Source of the DNA: Arthrobacter sp. 135MFCol5.1
Lineage (GTDB): Bacteria; Actinomycetota; Actinomycetes; Actinomycetales; Micrococcaceae
Assembly (NCBI RefSeq): GCF_000374865.1
Contig: NZ_KB895462.1
Coordinates: forward strand, 62,001 to 126,000
Reading direction: 5' to 3'
DNA length: 64,000 bases
Of this stretch, positions 1 to 8,266 are shown piece after piece. The notes under the pieces were generated by a model that was not told the origin of the DNA, searched no databases, and saw only the letters and a program-made list of their open reading frames with translations. The stretch's first letter is position 1. Each line of letters opens with the position of its first letter. Both the position numbers and the translations under genes were made by a program.

Positions 1-736
1 AAATGCCGGGGACCGACGTGCGGAAGTCGCGGCTGATCACGATGCCGCCGCCGGCGGCCGTCCGCACCCCGGCCGTGGCGGCGAGGCTGTCACGGGAGAC
101 CCGTTCCTCGGCCAGGACCACCAGGTCTCCGGTCATGCTGCTGCCGTCCTCGAAGACGACGGCGGAGGAGGCCAGGCCGGAAGCGGATCCGCCCGGAACA
201 ACGGAAGGAACGACGGCGGCGGGCCGGGCCGTTGTGCGGATGGGCCGCACGCCTTTGGCCCGGAGGACGGCTTCGGCTTGTCCGGCGGCCGCGCCCGTGC
301 CGACAAGGATGCCGACGGGCCTGCGTCCCAGTTCACGGGTGACTTCCTGGACGCCTTCGGCGATGCGCGGGGCGTCGTCGATGGTGGAGTAGCTCAGGCA
401 CTGGGCGGCGCCGTCCACGGGGCTGGCAGCGGGGGCGGAGCCGGTGGCGATGACCAGCTGGTCGTAGGCGAACTCCATGCCGTCGGCGGTGGCCACGGTG
501 CGGTTGGCGGCGTCGATGTGGCTTGCGGGCTGGCCGAAGCGCACGGAAACCTGGGGCAGCATGGCCAGTTCCAGCAGTTCGGCGGGAGTGTCGTCCCGGT
601 TGCTCAGTACGGTAATGCTTCCGGTGAAACGGGCGCGGTCCAGCTGCGCAACCAGGGCTTGGGCGGCCGGTCCGGCCCCGGCGATGACGATGCGGGTTGC
701 CTCGGAGGTGGACGGGGAGGGTGCCGGAGCGGACAT
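1..736 (-). CDS. FAD-dependent oxidoreductase, NirB-N-terminus-like, partial (C-terminus beyond left edge)
   Basis: Read directly on the minus strand; about 245 codons are present before the window edge cuts the gene. The ATG at 736 has a GAAAGG ribosome-binding site about 8 bases upstream. A Rossmann FAD motif (VIAGAGPAAQALV, residues 16-28) and a second nucleotide-fold motif, VIATGSAP (95-102), place it in the pyridine-nucleotide-disulphide oxidoreductase family. The segment resembles the first module of NirB but lacks the LPYDRVALS motif seen in the NirB of this window. It lies downstream of hemD in the same direction, across a 201-bp gap, so it may belong to the nitrite/siroheme locus. 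Substrate and electron acceptor cannot be told. A redox partner of the nitrite or nitrate system is an inference. Confidence 0.75.
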   Translation of the reverse strand, partial: MSAPAPSPSTSEATRIVIAGAGPAAQALVAQLDRARFTGSITVLSNRDDTPAELLELAMLPQVSVRFGQPASHIDAANRTVATADGMEFAYDQLVIATGSAPAASPVDGAAQCLSYSTIDDAPRIAEGVQEVTRELGRRPVGILVGTGAAAGQAEAVLRAKGVRPIRTTARPAAVVPSVVPGGSASGLASSAVVFEDGSSMTGDLVVLAEERVSRDSLAATAGVRTAAGGGIVISRDFRTSVPGI

Positions 737-862
737 GTGCTGGCCCTTTCGCTGGTGGCCGTTAACCGGCCGGAACTTCGTGATGCACCCCAGCGTAGGG
801 GCCTGCTTTTTCGGTTGTGTTACCCGTCCATTGCTGTTTCGGAGGGTGCTGTTCGCCAGTAT

Positions 863-876
863 TTACCGGCCGGTAA
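863..876. promoter_or_regulatory. Perfect 14-bp palindrome upstream of the FAD oxidoreductase
   Basis: TTACCGGCCGGTAA is fully self-complementary and lies 127-140 bases upstream of the oxidoreductase start at 736. A related imperfect copy (TTAACCGGCCGGAA) lies about 100 bases closer to the gene. The layout suggests a repressor or activator operator. The protein that binds it is unknown. Confidence 0.35.
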
Positions 877-937
877 CAGAACCCGTGACGCACCTCTCAT
901 CCGGGAGCCGGCGGACACATTCGGCCGCCCCCGGACC

Positions 938-2086
938 TCAAACGCGGATCCGGTAGCCCCGCTTCACCACGGTTTCGATGAGCTTGCCGTCCGGCAGCGA
1001 CGACCGCAGCCGGCTCACGGTCATGTCCAGCGCGTGGACGGAACCACGGAGCTCCAGCAGGTCCGAAAGGGACTCGCGGGACAGGACCGCGCCCCCGGCA
1101 CCGAGCAGCGCCCGCAGGAGCAGCAGCGGGGCGGGGGCCAGTTCCACCTGCCGGCCATCGATGCGAAGGCTGCGGCCCCGGAGCTCGATGTTTCCGGAGC
1201 GGGTGTCGAGCCGCCGGACGTGGTTCAATGCCAGGTGCTCGCACACCAGGCGGATGAGGGCTCCCATCCGGAACCGTTCCGGGATCAGCGGGGTCACCCC
1301 GGCGTCCAGCAGGGGCTGCGCCGTGACGGGACCCACCACCGCGGTAGTGACATTCAGTTTCAGGCTCTCCACCAGCTGCTTGTACAGGCCCATCTCGTGG
1401 GCCGTGCTCCACATCGCGTCCACCGCGGGGGCACTGGTGAACGTGAGGACATCCAGGTTTCCGTTGCAGGCAGCCTCGATCAGCCGCGGCAGCTTGTCCT
1501 CGCCGTCGGGCTTGACCCAGCGGTAGGGCGTCACGGTCAGGACCGTGGCGCCGGACATCCGGAGCCGTTCGATCTGGCGGACGTCGGTGTAGCCGTGCAG
1601 CTGCATGGCGACGGTCTTGCCCCGGACGCCTTCGGTGAGCAGCATGTCCACCAGCGTGGCAGTGGTTTCGTCGCTGCTGATCCCGACGTCGGCGAGGCCG
1701 GCCGCACGCACGGCCCCGCGGGCCTTGGGTCCCCGGACGAACATCCGGCAGCTTCCCAGCGTTTCCAGCAGTTCGTCGCCGATTCCGAAGGAGTCAGCGG
1801 CCTCGCACCACCGGCGCATGCCGTAGGCGGTGGTGGCGATGCACAGGTCCGGTTTGGCGGCAATGATGGCCCGGGTGTCTTCGATCAGGCGCATGTCCTC
1901 CTGGACGGGGGCGATCTTCAGCGCCGGAGCATGCAGCACTTCGGCACCCCGTCGCTCCAGGGCCTCGATCAGGTCGCGTGACCGCCGGTCCGAGGTGACG
2001 CCGATGCGGAACCCCTCAAGCGGCGATTCCGCGGCATCTGTTGTTTCTTCAGCCTGCGTGGGTTCGGCCGGTGCAAGTGCAGTCAT
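938..2086 (-). CDS. hemD: Uroporphyrinogen-III synthase fused to an OmpR-type DNA-binding domain
   Basis: 382 residues. The first ~270 residues match the HemD fold, which closes hydroxymethylbilane into uroporphyrinogen III, the precursor of siroheme and heme. The last ~95 residues form a winged helix of the response-regulator Trans_reg_C type, ending in LIETVVKRGYRIRV. I chose the ATG at 2086 over the ATG at 2104 because AAAGGA lies 9 bases before it and the upstream start would overlap the end of cobA. It sits directly downstream of nirB and cobA, so it should help supply siroheme to NirB. The DNA-binding tail suggests it may also act as a regulator; this fusion type is known in actinobacteria but its DNA target is not visible here. 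Confidence 0.9.
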   Translation of the reverse strand: MTALAPAEPTQAEETTDAAESPLEGFRIGVTSDRRSRDLIEALERRGAEVLHAPALKIAPVQEDMRLIEDTRAIIAAKPDLCIATTAYGMRRWCEAADSFGIGDELLETLGSCRMFVRGPKARGAVRAAGLADVGISSDETTATLVDMLLTEGVRGKTVAMQLHGYTDVRQIERLRMSGATVLTVTPYRWVKPDGEDKLPRLIEAACNGNLDVLTFTSAPAVDAMWSTAHEMGLYKQLVESLKLNVTTAVVGPVTAQPLLDAGVTPLIPERFRMGALIRLVCEHLALNHVRRLDTRSGNIELRGRSLRIDGRQVELAPAPLLLLRALLGAGGAVLSRESLSDLLELRGSVHALDMTVSRLRSSLPDGKLIETVVKRGYRIRV

Positions 2087-2100
2087 GGGGGTCAATCCTT

Positions 2101-3132
2101 TCATGATCCCAGCAGCGAGGCCGCCAGCATGTCCAGGTCGGCGGCGGCTCCGGCGTGCTGCCGGTTGGCTTCGGCCACCCGGACCACCTCACCGATCACC
2201 AGTACTGCGGGATTGCTGCAGCCGGCAGCGGCGGAGGTGATGGTGCCCAGGTTTGCGATGGTGGTGCGCTGGCCCGGCCGGTAGCCGCGTTCCACCACGG
2301 CCATGGGCATGTCCGGGCGCATTCCGGCGCGGCGCAAGCCCGCTGCCAGCTGGTGCAGGGTGCCAATGCCCATGAGCACCACGATGGTCCCGCCCAGGCC
2401 GGCCAGGTGGTGGTGCTCCTTCTCAGTCAGCGGCGCGTGTCCGGAGACCACGGTGAACATGTGGCTGACCTCGCGGTGGGTGACCGGGATGCCTGCCGCG
2501 GCCGGGACCGAGATGGCGCTGGTAACGCCGGAGATGACGTGCACTTTGACACCGGCGGCCACGCACGCGGCAACTTCCTCCCCGCCCCGGCCGAAGACGT
2601 AGGGGTCCCCGCCCTTGAGGCGCACCACGTTGTTGCCGGCCAGGGCGCTTTCGACCATCAGTTTTTCAATGTCCGACTGGCTGACTTTGTGGTGGCCCGG
2701 TTTCTTTCCGACGTCCACCAGCTCCGCGGAGGTCAGCAGCGGCAGCTCCTGGTACGGGGCCAGCCGGTCGTAGAAGACGACGTCGGCGTCCCGGAGCGCC
2801 TTGACGGCAGCCACGGTGAGCAGGTCGCCCGTGCCGGGGCCGCCGCCCACCAGGGTGACGTGGCCGGCCGGGCCGGCGGCGGGCTCGGCAGCGACCGGGA
2901 TGCCGGCGTTCCGGCAGCGGTCAAGGAAAGCGCCCCAGCCGTTCTGTCCGTCCTCGACGGCGGCGACCAGGAACAGCCGCTCCGGCACGTGGACGAGCCG
3001 CGCCTCTTCGGGGCTGCCAACGCGGTGGACGACGGCGCCCGCGGCTTCGTACCGCCGCACCGCCTGCCGCGCGGCATCCGGGGCGCCGGCCACCAGGACG
3101 TTCCGGCCGGTGAGGTCGATACTGAGCTGCAT
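2101..3132 (-). CDS. cobA: Uroporphyrinogen-III C-methyltransferase (SUMT) with a short precorrin-2-dehydrogenase-like N-terminus
   Basis: 343 residues. From about residue 93 the protein is a canonical SAM-dependent SUMT: VGGGPGTGDLLT opens the domain and RLKGGDPYVFGRGGEE is the family signature. It methylates uroporphyrinogen III to precorrin-2. The first ~90 residues (DLTGRNVLVAGAPDAARQAV) look like a trimmed CysG/Met8 dehydrogenase Rossmann fold; the usual GxG spacing is imperfect, so its NAD activity is doubtful. I chose the ATG at 3132 because GAGG lies 8 bases upstream and it begins 2 bases after the nirB stop, which implies coupling. An upstream in-frame start would overlap nirB deeply. 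Function: siroheme synthesis for nitrite reductase. Confidence 0.93.
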   Translation of the reverse strand: MQLSIDLTGRNVLVAGAPDAARQAVRRYEAAGAVVHRVGSPEEARLVHVPERLFLVAAVEDGQNGWGAFLDRCRNAGIPVAAEPAAGPAGHVTLVGGGPGTGDLLTVAAVKALRDADVVFYDRLAPYQELPLLTSAELVDVGKKPGHHKVSQSDIEKLMVESALAGNNVVRLKGGDPYVFGRGGEEVAACVAAGVKVHVISGVTSAISVPAAAGIPVTHREVSHMFTVVSGHAPLTEKEHHHLAGLGGTIVVLMGIGTLHQLAAGLRRAGMRPDMPMAVVERGYRPGQRTTIANLGTITSAAAGCSNPAVLVIGEVVRVAEANRQHAGAAADLDMLAASLLGS

Positions 3133-3134
3133 GG

Positions 3135-5777
3135 CTATGCCTCGTTTCCAGGGGTTTCCGTGGTGGCGGCGCGGACCGGGATGGAAGCCCCGATCAGGAC
3201 CTTGCCTTTTTCCTCCGGGGTGGCGGGGCGCATCTGGCCGCGCTCGTCCGGGACGAAGGTGATGGAGTCGTCCTTCTGGTCGGGGGCATTGACGAAGGAG
3301 CGGAACCGGCGCAGGCGTTCGGGGTCCTTGAGGGTGTCTGCCCATTCATCCACGTACGTGTCCACGTGCTTGGCCATGGCGGCCTCAAGGTCCTCGGCGA
3401 TACCCAGGGTGTCCTTCACCACCACGTCCTCAACGTGCTTGATGCCGCCGTCGAGCTCCTCCTGCCAGCGGGCCGTGCGCTGCAGGCGGTCCGCCGTGCG
3501 GATGTAGTACATGAAGTAGCGGTCGATGTACTTGATCAGGGTTTCGTCGTCCAGGTCCTTGGCCAGCAGCTGGGCGTGGGCCGGGGTGGCTCCGCCGTTG
3601 CCGCCGACGTACAGGTTCCAGCCGTCGGCGGTGGCGATCACGCCCACGTCCTTGCCGCGTGCTTCGGCACACTCACGGGCGCAGCCGGAGACGCCCATCT
3701 TCAGCTTGTGCGGGCTGCGCAGGCCGCGGTAGCGCAGCTCCAGCTGGATGGCCATGGCCACCGAGTCCTGGACACCGAACCGGCACCAGGTGGACCCGAC
3801 GCACGACTTCACCGTGCGCAGGCTCTTGCCGTACGCCTGGCCGGACTCGAAGCCGGCGTCCACCAGTTCCTTCCAGATCTCCGGCAGCTGCTCCAGCCGG
3901 GCACCGAACATGTCGATCCGCTGGCCGCCGGTGATCTTGGTGTACAGGCCGTACTTTTCGGCGACGGCGGCGATCACGCCGAGCTTCCTGGGGGTGATCT
4001 CCCCGCCGGCGATGCGGGGGACCACCGAGTAGGTGCCATCCTTTTGCATGTTGGCCAGGGCGCGGTCGTTGGTGTCCTGCAGGGTGCCGCGGCCGGCGTC
4101 CAGCACGTAGGCGCTGTTCTGGCTGGCAAGGATGTTGGCGATGGTGGGCTTGCAGATGTCGCAGCCGGCCCCGGTGCCGTACTTGGCCATGATCTCCTCG
4201 AAGGAGGTCAGTCCCAGGACGCGGATGGCGTCGAAAAGTTCCTGGCGGGACAGTTCGATGTGCTCGCACAGGGCCTTGGAGACCTCGACGCCGGACTTGG
4301 TGAGTTCGGTTTCCAGCAGCTTCTTCAGCATGGGCACGCACGAACCGCACTGGGTGCCGGCACGGGTGCAGCCCTTCAGTTCGCCCAGTTCCTGGACCGG
4401 GGCGTTGCCGTCGCAGGCGCCGCAGCCGTTGATGGCGTCGCGGATGGTACCTGCCGTGACGTTGTTGCAGGAGCACAGGGTGGCGTCGTCCGGGAGCTCG
4501 GTTTCGGGAGCTTCGCCGCCGCCGGCCGCGGTCAGGAATGCGCCGGGCTCTGCGGGGAGTTCACGGCCCAGGAGAGGCCGCAGGCTCATGTAGGGAGAGG
4601 CATCGCCGACGAAGATGCCGCCCAGGAGGGTCTTGGCGTCGTCCGTGGTGACGATCTTCTGGTAGACGCCGCGGGCGGGGTCCGCGTAGACGATTTCGAG
4701 GGCGTGCTCGGTGCGGGCAAAAGCGTCACCGAAGCTGGCCACGTCCACGCCGGAGAGTTTCAGCTTGGTGGCGGTGTCGAAGCCGGGGAACGTGGCGTCG
4801 CCGCCGTGCAGCCGGTCGGCGACGATCTCGGCCATGGTGTTGGCGGGCGCCACCAGGCCAAGGCACATGCCCCCGAAGTTGGCTACCTCGCCAATGGCCC
4901 AGATGCCGGGGACTTCGGTGGCGCAGTAGTCGTTGATGACCACGCCGCCGCGCGGGCCCAGGCTGAAAAGCTGCTCTTCGCCGTCGGCGGCGCGGAAGAG
5001 TTCGTCACGGGGCTTGACGCCGACCGCGACGATGACCAGGTCGGCCGGGATGATCCTGTTGTCGGCCATCAGCACTCCGGTGACCTGGCCGTCGTCGTCC
5101 GCCAAAATCTCCGACGGGAAGACACCGCCGTGGACCTCGAAGCCCTTGGCTTCGATCAGGCGGCCCAAGGCCTGGCCCGCGCCCTCGTCCAGCTGGGTGT
5201 TCATGAGCCAGGGGGCGCCGTTGATGACCACAGGGGTGGCGCCGAGCTGTTCCGTGCCGGCTGCGGATTCCAGTCCCAGGAGCCCGCCGCCAATGGTGAC
5301 CGCGTTGATCTTGCGGCCGAGTTTCGCGGTGAGGTCGGCGACGGCCTTGTTGATGGCCCACACGTCCTCCAGCGTCCGGTAGACGTGGGCGTGCCCGGCG
5401 CCGGGGATGGGCAGGCGGACGGCGTCCGAACCCGTGGCCACGACCAGTTCGTCATATTCGTAGGTGTTGCCGGCGGCCGTCTCCACGGTCTTGGCCTCAG
5501 CGTTGACCTTCACGACGCGCTCGCCGGTCTTCAGGGTCAAGGAGCCGTGCTCCCACATGGAGGTCGTTCCCAGCGTCAGGTCCACACCGGTGTCCGTGAG
5601 GGCCTTCGAGAGGGCCACGCGGTCGTAGGGGAGGTGGGCTTCCTCGGTGAGGACCGTGACATCCCAGCCGTCGAGGCCGCGGGCATGCATGGCGTCCGCG
5701 AAACGGTGGGCCGCAGGGCCGCCGCCGGCGACGACGATGCGGCGCGGAGTCTCGGTGCTTGAAGTCTGTTCGGTCAC
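3135..5777 (-). CDS. nirB: Assimilatory nitrite reductase large subunit
   Basis: 880 residues, the usual NirB length. In order: FAD/NAD oxidoreductase module (VVAGGGPAAHRF near residue 15; LPYDRVALSK), a BFD-type [2Fe-2S] domain from about residue 434 (CSCNNVT, then CGSC near 482), a second Cys pair GCDICKP near 537, and the ferredoxin-type nitrite reductase half with siroheme/[4Fe-4S] ligands in KSCVGSTWCRFG (~657) and SGCARECAEA (~696). It reduces nitrite to ammonium with NAD(P)H in the cytoplasm. The start is a GTG at 5777 with GAAAGG 6 bases upstream. It heads an operon with cobA and hemD, which provide its cofactor. The upstream region carries a phased GlnR-like box. Confidence 0.97.
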   Translation of the reverse strand: MTEQTSSTETPRRIVVAGGGPAAHRFADAMHARGLDGWDVTVLTEEAHLPYDRVALSKALTDTGVDLTLGTTSMWEHGSLTLKTGERVVKVNAEAKTVETAAGNTYEYDELVVATGSDAVRLPIPGAGHAHVYRTLEDVWAINKAVADLTAKLGRKINAVTIGGGLLGLESAAGTEQLGATPVVINGAPWLMNTQLDEGAGQALGRLIEAKGFEVHGGVFPSEILADDDGQVTGVLMADNRIIPADLVIVAVGVKPRDELFRAADGEEQLFSLGPRGGVVINDYCATEVPGIWAIGEVANFGGMCLGLVAPANTMAEIVADRLHGGDATFPGFDTATKLKLSGVDVASFGDAFARTEHALEIVYADPARGVYQKIVTTDDAKTLLGGIFVGDASPYMSLRPLLGRELPAEPGAFLTAAGGGEAPETELPDDATLCSCNNVTAGTIRDAINGCGACDGNAPVQELGELKGCTRAGTQCGSCVPMLKKLLETELTKSGVEVSKALCEHIELSRQELFDAIRVLGLTSFEEIMAKYGTGAGCDICKPTIANILASQNSAYVLDAGRGTLQDTNDRALANMQKDGTYSVVPRIAGGEITPRKLGVIAAVAEKYGLYTKITGGQRIDMFGARLEQLPEIWKELVDAGFESGQAYGKSLRTVKSCVGSTWCRFGVQDSVAMAIQLELRYRGLRSPHKLKMGVSGCARECAEARGKDVGVIATADGWNLYVGGNGGATPAHAQLLAKDLDDETLIKYIDRYFMYYIRTADRLQRTARWQEELDGGIKHVEDVVVKDTLGIAEDLEAAMAKHVDTYVDEWADTLKDPERLRRFRSFVNAPDQKDDSITFVPDERGQMRPATPEEKGKVLIGASIPVRAATTETPGNEA

Positions 5778-5843
5778 TGTGGGCCTTTCGCATGGGCCGC
5801 AGACGGTGCTCTGCAGCTTGTGCTCCCAGCCTAGGGAGGGGCA

Positions 5844-5881
5844 GTTTCGCCTCAGTTTCCCTTTTGTTTCGTCAACTTAAC
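5844..5881 (-). promoter_or_regulatory. GlnR-like box upstream of nirB
   Basis: Reading the minus strand, four pentamers recur at exactly 11-base steps: GTTAA (5877-5881), GAAAC (5866-5870), GAAAC (5855-5859) and GAAAC (5844-5848). This matches the known actinobacterial GlnR pattern of gTnAC/GaAAC boxes separated by 6 bases. The array lies 67-104 bases upstream of nirB. GlnR activation under nitrogen limitation is an inference from the match and from known nirB regulation in Streptomyces. Confidence 0.7.
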
Positions 5882-6035
5882 TTCTGCATCACGAGCGCAT
5901 TTCCGGCCGCGTGAGGTCTCTTTTACCCGCCGGACACATTCACCGCACTCCTTTGAAACACCCGGAACCTAGCGTTGGACACGACATCACAAGCAGCCGC
6001 TTGCAGGGATGACAGGCACAGGAGAGGAGCCGGAC

Positions 6036-6416
6036 ATGACGGCAACACTGGAACTTGGGGCGTTCGCCGCCGAATCAGACACCGCCGGATCCGGGACCGG
6101 TTGGCACCGCGTCTGCGCGGTGGAGGACCTTGAGCCCGCCTGGGGCGAGGCAGCGCTGCTTGCCGGCCGCCAGGTGGCGCTGTTCCGCACCGGTCCACGC
6201 GAAGTCTTCGCCGTGGCGCATGAGGATCCGGCCACCGGAGCCCACGTCATGGCCCGCGGCATCCTGGGTTCCAAGGGCACGCGCCCCACGATCGCCTCGC
6301 CGCTGCATAAAGAGGTCTACGACCTCGAGACCGGTCAATGCTTCACCACTCCGGGCCTGCGCCTGGCCGCCTTCAACACCCGGATCACCGACGGGTTCGT
6401 CGAGGTGGAACTCTAG
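6036..6416 (+). CDS. nirD: Nitrite reductase small subunit (Rieske-like fold)
   Basis: 126 residues. It matches NirD, the small partner of NirB. The region around LHKEVYDLETGQCF corresponds to the second Rieske loop, but the Cys/His ligands are missing, as is normal in NirD. The ATG at 6036 is preferred over the one at 6009 because GGAGAGGAG ends 6 bases before it. It is transcribed away from nirB instead of following it, so the two subunits must be co-ordinated from the shared 258-bp intergenic region that carries the GlnR-like box. Confidence 0.9.
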   Translation: MTATLELGAFAAESDTAGSGTGWHRVCAVEDLEPAWGEAALLAGRQVALFRTGPREVFAVAHEDPATGAHVMARGILGSKGTRPTIASPLHKEVYDLETGQCFTTPGLRLAAFNTRITDGFVEVEL

Positions 6417-6431
6417 GACTTCCCGCACACA

Positions 6432-6461
6432 GGAAAGGGGCGCCAGGCGGCGCCCCTTTCC
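6432..6461. terminator. Bidirectional terminator between nirD and the phosphohexomutase gene
   Basis: A perfect 13-bp inverted repeat (GGAAAGGGGCGCC, 4-base loop AGGC, then its complement) lies between two convergent genes. There is no long T-run, common in high-GC actinobacteria. Confidence 0.75.
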
Positions 6462-6465
6462 GCGG

Positions 6466-8208
6466 TTAAAGTCCCAGTGCCTCGCTGACGTCGTGCAGGA
6501 CCTCGTCCAGGGAGGCACGCGCCGCCTGGCGCGCCTCCGGCAGTTCGGCGGCGGATCCCACGTGGTGGATCACTTCGAGGTAGCACTTGAGCTTGGGCTC
6601 CGTGCCGCTGGGCCGGATGATCACGCGGGTCAGGTCCCTGGTGATGTACAGCAGGCCCTCCGTGGGCGGCAGCTGGCCGCTTCCCTCTGCCAGGTCGGTG
6701 AAGACTTCCACCGCGGACTGCCCGAACGATTCCGGCGGCGAAACCCGCAACCGGTTCATCATGGCGTCCAGGAGGCCCAGGTCTGCGACCCGGATGCTCA
6801 GCTGGTCGCTGGCGTGCAGGCCGTGCTGGAGGTACAGCTCATCGAGGGTGTCGAAGACGGTCTTGCCGGCGGCCTTGGCGGCGGCAGCAAGTTCGGCGAT
6901 CAGCACGGCGGCGGAAATGCCGTCCTTGTCCTTCACCAGGTCCGGCGCGACGCAATAACCCAGCGCTTCCTCGTAGCCGTAGGTGAGGCCGGGAACCCGG
7001 GAGATCCATTTGAACCCGGTCAGGGTTACTTCATGGGCGAAGCCCGCGGCAGCGGCGACGCGCGCCAGCAGGCGGGAGGACACGATCGAGTTGGCAAAGA
7101 CACCCTGGTGGTCCGCTTCGGTGCCGGCGTCCGCGAGCCGGGCGGCGATGTGGGCCCCCAGGAGGGCGCCGACTTCGTCTCCGCGGAGCATCCGCCAGGC
7201 GCCGGTGTCCGGGTCCTTGGCGGCGACGGCAGCCCTGTCGGCGTCGGGATCGTTTGCGATGACCAGGTCGGCGTCGAGCCGTTCGGCCGCTTCGAGGGCG
7301 AGGTCGAGTGCCCCGGGTTCTTCCGGGTTGGGGAAGCTGACGGTGGGGAATTCGGGGTCCGGTTCGGCCTGTTCGGCCACCATGGTGACATCCGTGAAAC
7401 CTGCCGCGTTCAGGACCTCCAGTGCCGTCCCGCCACCCACGCCGTGCAGCGGGGTCAGGACGATCCGCAGGTCGCGGGCGGGGAAGCGGTCCGGCATGGC
7501 CAGTGCAGCAATCGCCCGCTGGTAGTCGGCGGCCAGCGAGCCGTCCAGCACGGTCCACCCGCCGTCCGCCAGTTCGATGGAGCCGACGGGGCCCACGGCG
7601 CTGATCCGCGCGGCGATGCGGGCGTCGTAGGGGGCCACGATCTGGGCGCCGTCGCCGTCGGCGGACACTGCGTGCCGGCCCAGGTAGACCTTGTACCCGT
7701 TGTCCTGCGGCGGGTTGTGGCTGGCGGTGACCATGACGCCGCCGTCGCATTCCAGGGCGCGGACGGCGTAGGCCAGCAGGGGAGTGGGGAGGGCTGCCGG
7801 GAGCAGGAAAGTCTCGATGCCGGCAGCGGTGAAGATGGCGGCCGTTTCGGCCGCGAAGACATCCGAGTTGTGCCGGGCGTCATAGCCGACGACGGCGCGC
7901 GGCCGGGTGCCGGACGCAGCTTCGGCCACGGCGTCCACCAGGAAGGCCGCCAGTCCGGCTGCGGCGCGGCGGACCACCACCCGGTTCATCCGGTTCGGCC
8001 CGGGTCCGAGGGCGGCGCGCAGGCCCGCCGTGCCAAACTGCAGCGTGCCGCGGAAGCTGTCTTCCAGCTCCTGCCGTGCCGCGGGGTCGCCCTCTTCAAC
8101 GAGCCCCACAAGCCCAAGCAGCGATGCTTGTGTTGCGGGATCCGGATCCAGGGCGGCCCATTCCCGGGCCTCGGCAAGCAGGCGAAGTTCGGCATCGGAA
8201 GACGTCAT
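6466..8208 (-). CDS. Phosphoglucomutase/phosphomannomutase family phosphohexomutase
   Basis: 580 residues, typical for this alpha-D-phosphohexomutase branch. The active-site loop TASHNPPQDNGYK holds the phosphorylated Ser at residue 163; the Mg loop DPDADRAAV and the C-terminal phosphate-binding RPSGTEPKLK are all present, so it should be active. It interconverts hexose 1- and 6-phosphates for glycogen, cell-wall or nucleotide-sugar supply. With a purine nucleoside phosphorylase next door in the same direction, a role as phosphopentomutase in nucleoside salvage is a fair alternative. A TAGCGT box ends 7 bases before the ATG, consistent with leaderless transcription. Confidence 0.9.
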   Translation of the reverse strand: MTSSDAELRLLAEAREWAALDPDPATQASLLGLVGLVEEGDPAARQELEDSFRGTLQFGTAGLRAALGPGPNRMNRVVVRRAAAGLAAFLVDAVAEAASGTRPRAVVGYDARHNSDVFAAETAAIFTAAGIETFLLPAALPTPLLAYAVRALECDGGVMVTASHNPPQDNGYKVYLGRHAVSADGDGAQIVAPYDARIAARISAVGPVGSIELADGGWTVLDGSLAADYQRAIAALAMPDRFPARDLRIVLTPLHGVGGGTALEVLNAAGFTDVTMVAEQAEPDPEFPTVSFPNPEEPGALDLALEAAERLDADLVIANDPDADRAAVAAKDPDTGAWRMLRGDEVGALLGAHIAARLADAGTEADHQGVFANSIVSSRLLARVAAAAGFAHEVTLTGFKWISRVPGLTYGYEEALGYCVAPDLVKDKDGISAAVLIAELAAAAKAAGKTVFDTLDELYLQHGLHASDQLSIRVADLGLLDAMMNRLRVSPPESFGQSAVEVFTDLAEGSGQLPPTEGLLYITRDLTRVIIRPSGTEPKLKCYLEVIHHVGSAAELPEARQAARASLDEVLHDVSEALGL

Positions 8209-8215
8209 GGGCCTA

Positions 8216-8221
8216 ACGCTA
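8216..8221 (-). promoter_or_regulatory. -10 box placed for leaderless transcription of the phosphohexomutase gene
   Basis: TAGCGT on the minus strand ends 7 bases before the ATG at 8208, with no ribosome-binding site between. TANNNT at this distance is the usual sign of a leaderless actinobacterial mRNA. Confidence 0.45.
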
Positions 8222-8266
8222 TCGTCATTGCAGGTCCGTTGCCCGCACCCCGGCGGTCAGGGGCGT

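Noticed and set aside
278-1981. Long open frame antisense to hemD and the FAD oxidoreductase
   Set aside because: Its translation is Gly/Arg/Pro-rich with no known motif, and the minus strand encodes clear enzymes. Such frames are common in high-GC DNA.
3366-5762. 798-codon open frame opposite nirB
   Set aside because: It is the mirror of NirB codon bias; NirB motifs on the other strand are complete.
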